Made by a program: the position numbers and the translations under genes
Shown: positions 19,800 to 32,471 of the stretch, one piece after another
Layout: each line of letters opens with the position of its first letter
Numbering within the stretch: position 1 is the first letter of the stretch
The notes under the pieces: model-generated
The model's database searches: none
Seen by the model: the letters and a program-made list of their open reading frames with translations, nothing else
What the model was told of the DNA's origin: nothing
NCBI RefSeq assembly: GCF_022965805.1
Contig: NW_027331249.1
Coordinates: 124,001 to 188,000 of the forward strand
Direction: 5' to 3'
DNA length: 64,000 nt
Source of the DNA: Primulina eburnea
Taxonomy: Eukaryota; Streptophyta; Magnoliopsida; Lamiales; Gesneriaceae

Positions 19800-20740
19800 T
19801 CAATCAATACTCAATTCCGAGAGGAATGTAGTAACTTCATCACGACATCCTTGGAAATGTAATCTCATTTCCATTCAGGAACCGACAAGTTACATAACCA
19901 ATCTCTTGGTTTCTCTCTTTCTATCTTTATCTGTCTGTAGTTCAGACATTTCAGTCCAAACTCTGCCATATCTAATCTCATCTGTTTCTATCAAAACATT
20001 TTCTGCTATCCGGATGCTTACTGAATCAAGTATTGCACCATTTCTGACAATCTATGTCATTTCACATTCGAAATATCGGGCACAAACAAATCAGTAATTA
20101 ACATACAATACAGTATTACTTACCTGATTCAAAAACGGATTCAGAACAACAGCAAGATTCAATCAGATTCAAAACATCACTCATCGGTACTGATCTGTTA
20201 AACTCATAAAACTGCAAATATCTGACACTGATATCCACCTCGGCCAATTAATTACGGTTTAATTCTGCTAAAATCAACAGATACCTCATTTTCAGATATA
20301 ACAATCCCTGAACACAATCTGTCTCAATCAGGATTCACCATATCAATAGTTCTGATATCGATCAAAGCTACAATCAATCTCTCTGAAATCAGATTTAGAG
20401 TCTTATCTGGGGAAAACATCGAGAACTTTCTTATCATTGGTAAATCAGCCAATGATAGAATCAACTTCAGTAAATCAACTGAATACATAAGGAGTCACTC
20501 TGCTCCTTTCTGTAACAATCGAGTCATAGCTAGTACGAATATCAAAGGAATTCTCAGTCTAGAATTCTTATCGTACAATATTCATTCCTTGGCCATCTCA
20601 AGTCTAATTCTCACCATCTTCTGGAACTAATCTAGGGTAGCTCTGTACTTGGTCAGCATATCAGTATCAGTAATGCAGTTCCAAAATCAGAGAACACCAG
20701 TACAATATCATCTACCACACAATCTAACTCGATCTCATTC
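19800..20740 (-). other. Decayed internal X1 sequence, RT not recognisable
   Basis: No gene. This is where RT and RNase H should be. I find no catalytic FIDD/YVDD motif, no RNase H motif and no open frame of note, and the space is too short for them, so a large deletion plus decay is inferred. A plus-strand frame at 19741-20097 is antisense to this debris and has no known domain. Confidence 0.6.
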
Positions 20741-20748
20741 TCCTCCTA

Positions 20749-20952
20749 TTATAGTATACAAGATCTAACAGAAATCACTGATACAAGATCTTTTCTCAAC
20801 GGAAAAGAAACAATTACTACAGTAAATAGGGACTCGACAGATAATGCATGCATCAATGCAAGTCTTTTAGAAATAAAAGTATGTGAAGCACCGGTATCCC
20901 TCAATACATATGCAGGATAATCAAACAAATCAGTTACCTGCAACATCATCAT
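20749..20952 (-). pseudogene. X1 aspartic protease
   Basis: The motif LRDTGASHTFISKRLA (catalytic D-T-G-A) is typical of gypsy protease, which would cut the gag-pol polyprotein. It is out of frame with the gag zinc-knuckle segment in copy A. In copy C the frame opening at 52242 runs into it directly. It stops after about 55 residues, short of a full protease of roughly 100. Confidence 0.8.
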
Positions 20953-21484
20953 CTGGTGCTTCCTGAGCCTGCTCCTCAGTCAAAGCAAATAATCTGGCCT
21001 GCTGTCTAGTAGGCTGGCCAACTGTCTTGCTTCCTCCTGGCCTCTGCTGTGACTGAGATGGTGCTGGCTCAAATGAAGGGACAACCGCTGATCGTCTACT
21101 CCACTGTGCCGCTGATCCCACGGATTCGGCTCCCTGGGATCTTTGGGAATCCCTCTGTGGACAAACTCTGGCAAAATGTCCTTGTTGTTTACAGAAGTGG
21201 CAACTACCAAGTACTCCTTGGCATTGTTCAGTGGAATGTCTCCCTCCACAATTTCCGCAATAAATGCCAGTACAACTCTGCTGAGAACCACTGGAGCTAG
21301 AAGAACTACCTCCAGACTTCTTAAACTGCTTTCCTCTAGCTTTCAGAAAATCTTTCGTTCCACCACTGCTACTACCACTCTCGAATCGGGGAAGTGGTTG
21401 CTGTGGTCTTGACACTGGAGGAATAAATTCAGCTCCTCTCTGCCTTATCAGGCCCGCTTCAGCGCCCGTTTCATCGTAATCCAC
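20930..21484 (-). pseudogene. X1 gag C-terminal part with two zinc knuckles
   Basis: 184 residues. A Ser/Gly-rich linker leads to CGNCGGRHSTEQC and CHFCKQQGHFARVC; the second is a canonical C-x2-C-x4-H-x4-C nucleic-acid-binding knuckle, the first a shortened form. The Gln/Ser-rich tail leads toward the protease. It overlaps the N-terminal gag segment in another frame, and the middle of the gag domain between the two appears deleted, so capsid assembly would probably fail. Confidence 0.85.
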
Positions 21485-21735
21485 CAGCTTTTTGCAACAT
21501 CAAGCAACTGGTGTCCAATCAATTTAATTCGGCGCTCATCACTGTACTCCAGTGAATCAAACAGCATCTCAATATTACCTAACCAACTCTCACACTCGAC
21601 CGATGTCTCAGTACCCGTCAGAGTGGGTGGTTTGAATGACTGAAACCTCTTCAGCAAGGTTTCCATTGGAGTCGGTGTTACATCCATTGGAGGATTCGAT
21701 GTACTACCCTGTTCTGGAATTTTCCTAGGAGGCAT
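21448..21735 (-). pseudogene. X1 gag N-terminal part
   Basis: 95 residues starting MPPRKIPEQGST. It includes FKPPTLTG, SWLGNIEMLFDSL and SWWITMKRAL, the usual start of the retrotransposon gag domain. It stops shortly after the SWW block, and the next gag segment lies in a different frame, consistent with an internal deletion. The ATG lies about 285 bp from the PBS, a normal leader. Confidence 0.85.
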
Positions 21736-22000
21736 ATCTGAAACTCAAAAGGATTAGTGACCCAATCCAAAACATCTGTTTCAATTCAATCTCCCTCCCG
21801 ATCAACTTACTGCTGATCGAGAATCAATTCAGATTCGTTCCCAATAATACAGATTACAAAATCAAATCAGATAAGTCAGGTAACATGTATTATATAAAGC
21901 AGTAAAGAATGCTAACACTCAAAAGCAAGGAAAGAAACACATTCTACCCCGCTCACTATCTTCTATCTCAGTCTCAAAAATCTACAGTTCTGGTACCTAC

Positions 22001-22013
22001 GGCTCTGATACCA
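22001..22013 (-). other. X1 primer-binding site
   Basis: Reverse complement TGGTATCAGAGCC matches the initiator-Met PBS exactly and sits five bases inside the 5' LTR end. Confidence 0.9.
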
Positions 22014-22018
22014 CCTGT

Positions 22019-22964
22019 TGTGGGGACCCGGACGCTAATCAAGTTCTTAATAGGGACCCGGACGCTAATCAAGTTCTTAATCATGTTTGGGACTAATTAA
22101 TCAATTATAAACAGGGTCTAAAATTTTTTTTTTAAAATACAAAGCGGAAACGTAATGTAATTTACTCAAATTACATATTAAACATGAACATACAAATCTT
22201 GCGTTATCTACAAGAATTCAACTAGGTTCAACTACATATCAGTGCTGAATCCTATGTTGCTTCGAAGCCCGGATCTCCACGCTATCTAATCTTCTCTCAT
22301 CCTCTTCTTGACCCTGATCCAGCCCCACCTGTTGTCATGCACACATACAAACAAGACAACAGCCGGATAACTCCGGTGAGATTAAATATCCCAGTATAAA
22401 TCATGTAAACATGCAGTCATATAAAACATATATAAAAGCATATAACAAATACTCGTAACATGTATCAAATCAGAAACATAAATCAATATCAAGAATAACT
22501 TTTATTCTAAACATGTACCATCATCAGGAACATAATCAACATCAAATAATATAAATCAATATCAAGCAATGAATCACACTCAGACTCAAACTCAACTCAA
22601 ACAACGCGTCGTTTCAGACTCGACTCAACTCTAACCTAGGGATCCCGATGTCTGGGCGAAACAACCACAGAATTGACGACTCAGTCAAGATTTAAGCGAA
22701 TCAGCCAATAGCTAGGCGAAACAGCCAATAGCTAGACGAATCAGTCAATAGATAGACGAATCAGTCAATATATAGACGAATCAGTCAATAATAAGCGAAT
22801 CAGCCAATAGCTAGGCGAAACAGCCGATAGCTAGACGAATCAGTCACTAGATAGACGAATCAGTCAATAGATAGACGAATCAGTCAATAAATAAGCGAAT
22901 CAGCCAATGACTAAACGAATCAGCAGTCAACACATGCAATAGCTATTAATCAATAGACTACACA
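22019..22964 (-). repeat. X1 5' LTR, part, interrupted by Y
   Basis: This carries the same 30-bp terminal duplication and 20-bp minisatellite (22654-22932, 14 units) as the 3' LTR. It breaks after GACTACACA, the same insertion point as in copy C. In copy A the remainder of the LTR does not reappear. Confidence 0.9.
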
Positions 22965-24865
22965 TGTCACACCCTTACTCTATACTTAGCATAATTACCA
23001 TAATCAAAATAGGTTTTGATTGATATCACTATAGTATGAAGCAAATCAAACAAGGAACATCACTTTGACGGTTTAGAAAAATTTTGGCATGATGCCCCTA
23101 CATTTTGTTTAACCCAAAACTGAAGCAACTACATTCATATATATAAAAACATATTTCATCTACACAAACGTATTCTGCTTCATTCTACACATAGACATAA
23201 ACATTGTAAAACATGTTTCAAACCCTGACATTGTAAAACTTATAATACATATGCGGAAGCTATACAATAAGAAGCCCGGTTCTTGTCGAGGTGAGACACG
23301 TCACTAAGCATCCATTGGCGAACCGGCATCCTAGGTCTCTTCACTACCTGATCCTGTAATACATGAGCTACGTGAGTTTATAAAACTCAATAAGTTGGCA
23401 CTTATACGTATCAATATGCATAGAAAGAACTACATATCAAGTCGTGATCAACAAGGGAACTTTAAACAATGTCATATCATACCGTATATTCATGTTCATT
23501 TTTGTACTTGAGCCTCATTAGTTGACCTGTACTACTGTGCTTGCTTTATTATATAGCTACTACTGTGTTGGACGTCAGGGAGCAACCTTTGGCAACCCCA
23601 CGCCCCATGAACATATATTGGCCAATAGCTTTGGTGGACTTAAAACCACCCATGATGTCAACAAGCTCTATATCATGTAAAAATCAGTCATTTCCTTTCA
23701 TGTTCATGTTCTTGTTCTTGACATAGCACCCATCTTCAATATTCATGAGTTCCTTACATATTTAATACATAACAATGGAATATGGTGCTATGTTTCAACA
23801 ATAACTATACTAACAATGTATATATATCAATAATCAATGAGAATCATTTGAAATCATAATACTACTCATGTATTACTTCAAGAACATGCCAACTTACAGT
23901 CCAAGCTTAAGAACACTGGTTTGAGACGGTGTTTCACGCTCCTATACTGTCAAATATACCAATAATTCAGTCACTATTGTATAAACTAGCTGAAAATCAC
24001 TCCTATACATGTAGGATAACTAAAAGGAAGAAAAACTTACACCTATATGATGTTCTTGTGATGGGGAACAAAGTTCTAACTTCGAAACTTTGAAAGGAAT
24101 GAAGAAGAGAGCTTTGAAGGAAGATTTCTGTAGGTTTCTCTCGAGCTTTTGCTGTTAAGGAATGAAAATACTGAAGAAATGGTTTTAGAACCTAGAAACT
24201 TATCGTCTTATATATAAGGCGGCGCTCGGGCGGTCATTTTCTACCGCCCGATGCGCGGAATGTTCTGTCCGTAACCAAAATGCAGAAACCATTGGCGCCC
24301 TCGGGCGGTAATTTCTTACCGCTCGGGCGCCACTCTGCGCACAACCCTCTCAAAGATCGCTTCCGAAATGGCTCTTCCGTTCATAATCTGAAAAAATGGT
24401 AAACTACAAAGTTGTAGCCCTATGTCTTGGCTTGAATCTCCCACTGGTTCAGATCATTTGGAGGTCTGAGTAAAAAGTTATGCCCATTCTCCCAACATGT
24501 GTCATTGTAGGAGTGACGATACACACGACCCACTTCGGGGCGCTTTTGGCTTGTCTTCCACAATGATTTGGACAAAACCCAAAACTTGAAAGTTGTAACC
24601 TTACATCTTAGCTTTCTAAAGGTTATGGCCTAACACAATTTGGATCAATACTCAAATGATTATGCTAAAACCCGTAAAAACTGCCATATTTGCATCTCAT
24701 TTCCTACCAACTTCATAACACTACTTCTACCTACACATCTACTACACTATTTAACACATATTCATTCTCAAGATACCATGGACGATATAAAGTCATGTTC
24801 AATCTCAATTGATACCTCAATCATCACGTGAAATCTAACGAGCTAAAAACTACATAATAAACGAC
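22965..24865 (-). repeat. Y LTR (copy A)
   Basis: Begins TGTCACACCC after the target sequence ACACA. At most positions where the two Y LTRs of copy C differ, this LTR matches the left-hand one (53910-55858), so it is probably the same insertion with the rest of Y missing. Indels become common from about 24200. The last ~40 bases of the LTR are absent; sequence jumps to copia leader at about 24866. Two U3 hairpins lie at 24221-24257 and 24294-24331. Confidence 0.85.
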
Positions 24866-25333
24866 AATTATTTCCATGTTTTCGATCTTCATAATCATCA
24901 TGGCCACCATCTTCCACTCTTGATCGTCCACTATACGAATATTACAAATAAATATCCATGGCACAAGGGATACATCTCATGGGTGGGATCGGGAACGGGC
25001 CATAAACCAAGCCCACTTAAATTTGATAATTATTACAATCATTTCAACACAAAATATCCTAGCACACACCTAGCAATTTGGCTCTTGGGCTTTTGATCAT
25101 CCTTCAGTTCATAATCACATATCATACACCCATCAATAATTATCACATAATAATTGATTCCATAGTATATGTCCTGATCCAATCACTAACCGCCTCGATA
25201 TAAACTAAATTAACAAAGTACAAAACACTTGTCTACTTTCAAATTATTTATTTATAACCGAATTTCTTGTTAAATCACCATTTACTATAAATATTTAAAG
25301 TCCAACTTAAATATTTTTTCATGAGAAATGTTT

Positions 25334-27257
25334 TGTAAGGCTCAAGATTTAGTAGTCTTCATTAATGCGATATTTGAGGATGTGAGAGGGCATGACGTTG
25401 CATGAGAAACCTAAGTAAAATGGGAGTAGGAAAGCATGAGAAAAGGAGAGAAAGGTTAAGAATAAATGTAAAGGGCGAGCTATGGCGCATATGCGCGAAG
25501 AATGCGCGCATTGCATGAGCATTACAGTGAGTCGGCGCATTTGCGCGAAGAAAGTGGCGCACATGCGCGTACTTCAGCAGCTGTGGCGACATGCGCGGTT
25601 AGTCGCGCCTATGCGCGGTCGGTCCAGCAGCTTGGGCGCATTGCGCGAACGGAACGGCGCATATGCGCGAGTGTTTTATTTTCGGACCGTAGTCTCGCGC
25701 ACATGTGCGAGGAATGCCGCGCATCTGCGCGAGACGTGTAGTGAAAAGAATGAGCCATGTGTATAAGACATGCAGATTCTCTAATATCATTTCATTTCCT
25801 CCCTCACTAGCATAACCGGAAGAATTCAGAGAGAGGCTTCAAGTTTCTCCATCACTTGGAATTGTGATTTTGCAAGATTTAGCAATCCAAAATTAAATTC
25901 GACCTTCGGTTTTGACTCCTCTCCGATTAGCTCAAGGTGACGTATTTTCTTTCAGTTTCACATGATTTTGAGATATGGTGATTGGGAAATTGTGAATTAC
26001 ACTCCTAGATTATGTATTCTTGTGATGATTATGAATATATATTCGTAACCGATTCGAAAGACGGATGTCATAATGCAATTGTTAACATTTTTATAGCATG
26101 TTTAGAACTAAATATGCAGATTTTGGGTACTCATGACATGTTTTGGATGAATATTGATTGGATTATGATTGGAATAAGATAGTGTTGATATCTGTTGAGA
26201 ATTTGATTGACCGGTATCGAGAATTCCGTCGTTATGCCGTCAAATTGTATCGAGATCCGTGTGACTGGATATGGTGTTGATTTAGATTAGAGATTGATAG
26301 ATTGTATATCACATTTTCATTTCAGATTCAGTTGGCGACCGTGCAACAGCGATTGTGCGACGAAAGGATAAGTCCTGTTTTGTTTGGGGAGATGTAACTC
26401 AAATAAGATATTATTTGAGTTCCCAACCAAAATCACATACTAGTATTATTTGATATATTGTAACATGTTTATGATTGTATATAGCACTATATTCAATCTT
26501 TACATGTTTATGCTTTGATTTCAGAATTGTATTCAAGCATGTATGTCAGTGTGATATTCGATATGAATATGATTATTACTTTGTTTACATATTGATATTC
26601 ATTGCATCTAAGATAGGAGAGTCTTTGACAGGCATTGTCAAATAGCTAGGCTTTCGGTGTATCTCAGCATAGGAGTGGTATTACTCTTTTGCCGCCGTTG
26701 ATACAGCTCAGGCCGAAGTATAGGAATGAGACGTTACATTACCCGATTGGAGGGTAGTAGTGACGTCTTATTCACACCGGATCCTAGGTTATAGCGAGTC
26801 GATCCAGACTGATTTGATTCGCATACATGTGCATATGTACATTTTCATATAGCATGTTTATATGTTATGATTGGTTATTGATGTATACTGTTTATCCGGG
26901 ATTTGTTCTCACCGGTTTTCCGGCTGTTGTTATGTCTGTTGTGTGCATAACAACGGGTGGGCAGGATCTGGGTCACGCAGAGGCATGAGAGACGGACCAT
27001 GCGTGGTGATCTCGGGCACTAGCAGAAGAATAGTAGTTGTTACTTTTGGCATGTACTGTATTTAATTTACTAGTTGTCGAATATGGTTTGGACCAGACAT
27101 ATTTGTATCTTGTTTGTATATTATGTTGTTGAATAACATAGAGACTTCTTTGTTAGCTTTCATTTGATTAATGTAAAAGCAAAAATTTGACCCACTTTTA
27201 TTATTAATGATCCGTTTTTAATCCCCAAAGAAAAGAATTAGAGCCCGGGTCCCCACA
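25334..27257 (+). repeat. Gypsy solo LTR ii (copy B)
   Basis: Same ends as at 9732, with GCGCATATGCGC cluster at 25484-25735 and TGTTT on the right. Preceded by 24868-25333 of copia leader. Many indels. Confidence 0.85.
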
Positions 27258-28388
27258 TGTTTGCAACTTTTGATTTTAAACTTAAGGGCCCAAACTTATT
27301 TTTTCACCAAAAACATTTTGGCCCATTTAAAATTCACAATTTGTTAGCCATCCAATGGCCCAACAACTCAAGGCCCCTGACACTTGATAATCCAAAACAT
27401 TTTGGAACCCTAGTCGTCATCGCCGTCGCCGGATTCCGGCAACAAAATTTTTTTTTTTTTTTAAAGAGGGGCTCGGGCAGCCCCTCGGGCTGCCCTTGCT
27501 GCCCGAAACGGGCCGCCCCTCGGGCACCCGAGTGCCCGCACACGGGCAGCAACATGCGCCCGAAGTACCCTTTTCGGCCTTGATTTTTGGTTGCAAAATT
27601 ACATTCTGCGGTTAGAAATTGATGTGAACTTTGTACGAATAAATGCAAACACGATTTTAAACGCAATCGCACCCTCTATTAATTACGATATAAGACTCGT
27701 TGTGTTTCCCGCCTTTGAGCCAAGTAATTGGTGTGTTATTCACCTCTAAAACTATTAAAGTTTAGCCAACAAATAAACGAGGATAACAATCGAAATTTGA
27801 TCGAACCTTCCGAGAACGACGCCTACGACAATCCGCACAAGCACGATCGACAAACGCCACAAAGTTATTAAACTTTGATAAGTTTGATTTGTTTTAACAA
27901 AGCTAAAGCCTTGAAAAGTTGAGAGAAAATTCTCACAAGTTTGATAACTCAAAATAATATGTGTGTGTTGAAATTTCGTCCAAGATGTTTACATATCAAA
28001 AAGGATTACTAGAAATCTAGTTTCTAACAAAGTAAAATCTAAAGAAGGAAATAAATCTGCGCGAAATCGTATGTGACACGGACCCCGTGTAGAGATCGGA
28101 AGGGGTCCGTGTAGGCACGGTATTTCTCATTCTTCGCATGTAAGGGAACGGACCCGTGTACAGGTCCATGTACACGTCCGTGTAGCCTCGGTCAGCTTCT
28201 ACTTGATTGTGATGCAACCCGAACCCTTCGAGCCTTGTTTCCAAGCTTTTATTTGTGGATGAAGGACAACATTCAAAATCTCAAGCGTCCTCTCGGATCG
28301 GTTCTTGGAACGCATAGTGGCTGGCTCGTTCATCAGAAATCGATTCTCAATATAATATCTTGTAGTTGCTACACAAAACGTAACCATA
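27258..28388 (-). other. Copia leader segment (copy B)
   Basis: Counterpart of 11701-12873 with both GC-rich inverted-repeat clusters recognisable (about 27470-27560 and 28070-28190). No gene. Confidence 0.6.
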
Positions 28389-28402
28389 GCTCGGATACCA
28401 CT

Positions 28403-30497
28403 TGAAAGGGGATCGGTTACGGTGACCGGAAGCGCAACGGAAGGTTCAAAAATCGAATTTACACAAGAAATTCGGCCACCATGTTCTTTGTGTAGCAATA
28501 CAACAAAACACAAAGATGACATTCATAGTGTGTTTAGAAATGTACCTATCAATCTTAAAAGATGATGATGGCTCCAACTTAGTTGATTTACAACTAAGCT
28601 CTTCAATGGCAAGACATCTTCAAGCTTCCTTTTGAGCCCCACTTGCTCAATATTAAGCCACCCACCACTAGCTTGAAACCACTTAATTTTGCACTAGAAA
28701 AATTAGGCCATTTTTCTTTCGAAGTGTTTTTCATTCCTCAACACTTGAAGAGAAAATTGAGAGAAAAATGGGAGAGAAGTGTGTGATATTTGGCCATTGT
28801 ATGTATGAATGGGGAGAAGGAAGACTTGTCTTGGTCTTGCAAAAAGTAGCAGACAAAGTAGCATGCCAAGCCTTGATAGTTGCAAAGTTGTCTCCAACTC
28901 TTACACTCCCATGCATGCATATATATGTTTTTAAAAAATAAAAATCATGGACTAATTTAATTATCTCAAAACATATTTGAGACTAATTAAACATTACTTG
29001 AATTTCCCCAAGTCCACTAGTTAAATAATTAATTTAAATTGACCTCTACAAGACTCAATATGATTAATTAATTCAACACTTGAATTAATTTAATTATTTG
29101 GACTCTACTAGGTCACTAGTGTTTAATTAATTCAACAACTTGAATTAATTTAATTTAGTCCCTAATAATGTCTATGAAATCACAATTTTTCAAATACATT
29201 ATTCACTTGGCCAACTTTTAATTTAGGAACACTTCCATAAATTAAAAATTTCATTTCTCTCATAGAAGTCATAACTCTATTTTGCTTTACGCTTCTAAAC
29301 TCATTTATAGTCGTTCACACACATTGAAACTATTTTTTCCTTTTATGAGTATCATATTTTAATTTTTCTTACGCTTATAAACTCCTTTATAAGCCGTTCA
29401 CACATTGAACTGTTTTACTTCTCAACGGGATCTAGAAAGCCAGAACTTGTGTGGCCCTCATGGTTCATTGATACAACTAGCCGTGGTTCACAATCTCCAT
29501 GTGATTCGGACTAAACATGTCCTTACTATGAGCATACCCCAATTGCTCCATTCTTACTTATCAACCCTTGATAACAAGACCGTCAAACTCAAAAGTCTGA
29601 TAGTTACCCAACCAACCATGTTAACGCCTAGCAACATCGCTTACATATCGTTCCCTAGGTATCAATGATAGTGCCTGCAAGAACCATTCAATTATGGTTA
29701 GCGTACAGTACGGCCTTCAACTCTCTATCCCGACCGATTCGACACCTTGGTTTATCGAGAGTTGTCAATGAATCGTACTATGTGTCATGTCATAGTTTCA
29801 TCGTGTGTAATCTATTAAACCTTCTAATTACCACCATACTCTGATCAAAGATTTCCATCTACTACACATGAGACACATAGGATATTCATACCCGAAGGTA
29901 AGCGGTGAATCCCCGACTACAATGCATCGACTCTCTATGTTTCGACAGAACACCCAACCTTGCCACCTGTTGACCCATGAGAGTCGGTAAACAACCAAGT
30001 GTAATTCTAGCACATAGAGTCTAAATGTTGTCCCCGTCATAAGGACTAATGGGTTACAACCATAAACTAGGACCTTTCCACTCGATAGTGAGAACCACTT
30101 GGAAAGTCCTTTATGAGGGTTCAGTGCACTCTACCAGGAGCACCTATCTGCTGATCGGACAACCAATGTCCCCTACCAATGAAACATGGTATTCACATTG
30201 CAGATACTAGTCTCTAACTCGAGGGCCTATATCCTTCTTACGCGCGGCTGAATCGACTAGGAACTGTTAGAATATACAGTATTCCATAATGAGTTTCATG
30301 ATACTCATCATATGAGCATTTCATATTCTTTCTACTATTTGTATATTAAGGACTTTATCTATGCAACTAGCATGGGTTATACAGATAAAGAAGTGCCACA
30401 AATATAATTTCAAATATTATCAATAAAGATCGTTTATCATAGAGTTTCATTGTGAACCCTCGGCCAACACTTGGCTCGACGGCACCTACTCTAAACA
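28403..30497 (-). repeat. Copia 5' LTR (copy B), with PBS at 28389-28400
   Basis: Counterpart of 12888-15030, ending CTAAACA against CTAACA in A. Indels throughout. Confidence 0.85.
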
Positions 30498-32471
30498 CAA
30501 ATCCGTCCATGTTTGAAGCATCATCGGTTTTATGAGAAGCTGTAAAATTGTGCCAATTAGATAATCTATCCACAACAAAAAAAATAGAATCCCTTCCCTT
30601 TCTTAATCCCAGAGAAAACACAATAAGTCCTAGACATGCCAATCCAAATTCTTTTTAAGAATAGCACGCACAAGTGTCCCAAAGTTCTTTTGACAACTTC
30701 AGTTTGTCCAGTTTGAGGATTACAAGTAGTAAGAAAACAACAACTTTGGCCAAGTTTAGCCCGAAAGTCTTCCAAAAGTACACTCAAGAATTTAAATCCG
30801 ACCCAGAGACAATAGTCCTAGGCATGCCATGCACCTAGCGACTTCTCTAAAGAAAAAAATCCGCAATGTTTGAAGCATCATCGGTTTTATGCAAGCTATA
30901 AAATGTGTCATCTTAGAGATCTATCCACAACCAACAAAAATAGAATCCCTCCCTTCTTAGTCCTAGGAAACCCCAAATAAAGTCCATAGAACATGTCAAT
31001 CCAAGTTCTTTTAGAATAGCACGCATAAGTGTTCCCAAAGTTCTATTGACAACTTCAGTTTGTCCATTCGTTTGAGGAGACAAGTAGTAGAAAACACACA
31101 ATTTTGTGCCAAGTTTTAGCCCAGAAAGTCTTCCAAAAGTAAACTCAAGAATTTACATCGCGACCAGAAACATAGTCCTAGGCATACCATGCAAACCTAG
31201 CGACTTTCTAAAGAACAAATTGCAATGTTTGAAGCATTCATCGTTTTATGAACAGCTATAAAATTGCCATATTAGAGAATCTATCCACAACAACGAAAAT
31301 ATAATCCCTCCCCTCTTATTAGTCCTAGGCAACCCAAAAATAAAGTCCATGACATGTCAATCCAAGTTCTTTTTAAAAATAACACGCATAAGTGTTCCCA
31401 AAGTTCTATTAGCAACTTCAGTTTGTCCATCCGTTTGAGGAGGACAAGCTAGTAGAAAACAACAATTTTGTGCTAGTTTAGCCATAAAGTATTCAAAAGT
31501 AATCAAGAATTATAACATCGCGATCAAAAGAATAGTCCTAGTCATGCCATGAACCTAAGGACTTCTAAGAGAAAAATCCGCCATGTTTGAAGCATCATCG
31601 GTTTTATGACAAGCTATAAAATGTGCCATCTAGAGAATTATCCACAAACAACAAAAATAGAATCTTCCCATTCTTAGTCCAGGCAAAACCCAAAATAAAA
31701 TCCATAGAAATGTCAATCCAAGTCTTTTTAACATAGCACGCATAAGTGTTCCCAAAGTTCTATTGACACTTCAGTTTGTCCATCCGTTTGAGTAGACAGT
31801 TAGGTGTAGAAAAACAACAATTTTTTGCCAAGTTTAGCCCAAAAATTATTCACACAAGTAACTCCAGAATTTAAAATCGCGATCAGAAACCAATAGTCCT
31901 AGTCATGCAATGCAACTAACGACTTCTCTAAAGAACAAATCCGCAATGTTTGAAGCTATCTCGGTTTTATGACGCGGCTATAAAGTGCCATCTTAGGAAT
32001 CTCATCCACAACAACAAAACAGGAATCCCTCCCCTTCTTAGTACTAGGCCAACCCAAATAAAGTCCATAGAAATGTCAATCAAGTTCTTTTAAAAACAAC
32101 ACGCAAAAGTGTTCCCAAGTTCTATTGACAATTTCAGTTAGTCTCTCCGTTTAAGGATGACAAGTAGTTAGAAAACAACAATTTTGTGCCAAGTTTAGCC
32201 CATAAAGTAATCCAAAAGTAACTCAAAATTTAAACATCGCGACCAGAAAAAAATAGTCCTAGGCATGCCATGCAACCTAACGACTTCTCTAAAGAAAAAA
32301 TCCGCCTGTTTGAAGCATATCGGTTTACGACAAGCTATAAAATGTGCCATCTTAGAGAATCTATCCACAACAACAAAAATTAGAATCCCTCCCTTCTTAG
32401 TCCTAGGCCACCCCCAAAATAAAGTCCATAGAAATGTCAATCCAAGTTCTTTTTAAGAATAGCCACGCAAA
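30498..32471 (-). repeat. Integrase-core tandem array (copy B)
   Basis: Same number of ~364-bp units as in A, with many small indels, so no long frame remains. Confidence 0.88.

Larger units (their letters stand above)
17024..22964 (-). mobile_element. X1 (copy A): internally deleted Ty3/gypsy element
   Basis: It has a 3' LTR at 17024-18939, an internal region of only 3.1 kb and a 5' LTR from 22019, interrupted by Y at 22965. The internal region keeps gag, protease and an integrase tail, but RT and RNase H motifs are not found. PBS and polypurine tract are present. It sits in the integrase array after GCAAA. Since identical structure occurs in B and C, the deletion predates the duplication; X1 would need proteins from a partner to move. 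Confidence 0.85.

Noticed and set aside
19741..20097. 118-codon plus-strand frame, conserved at 50692
   Set aside because: Antisense to decayed gypsy pol between X1 protease and integrase remnant; conservation is explained by recent duplication.
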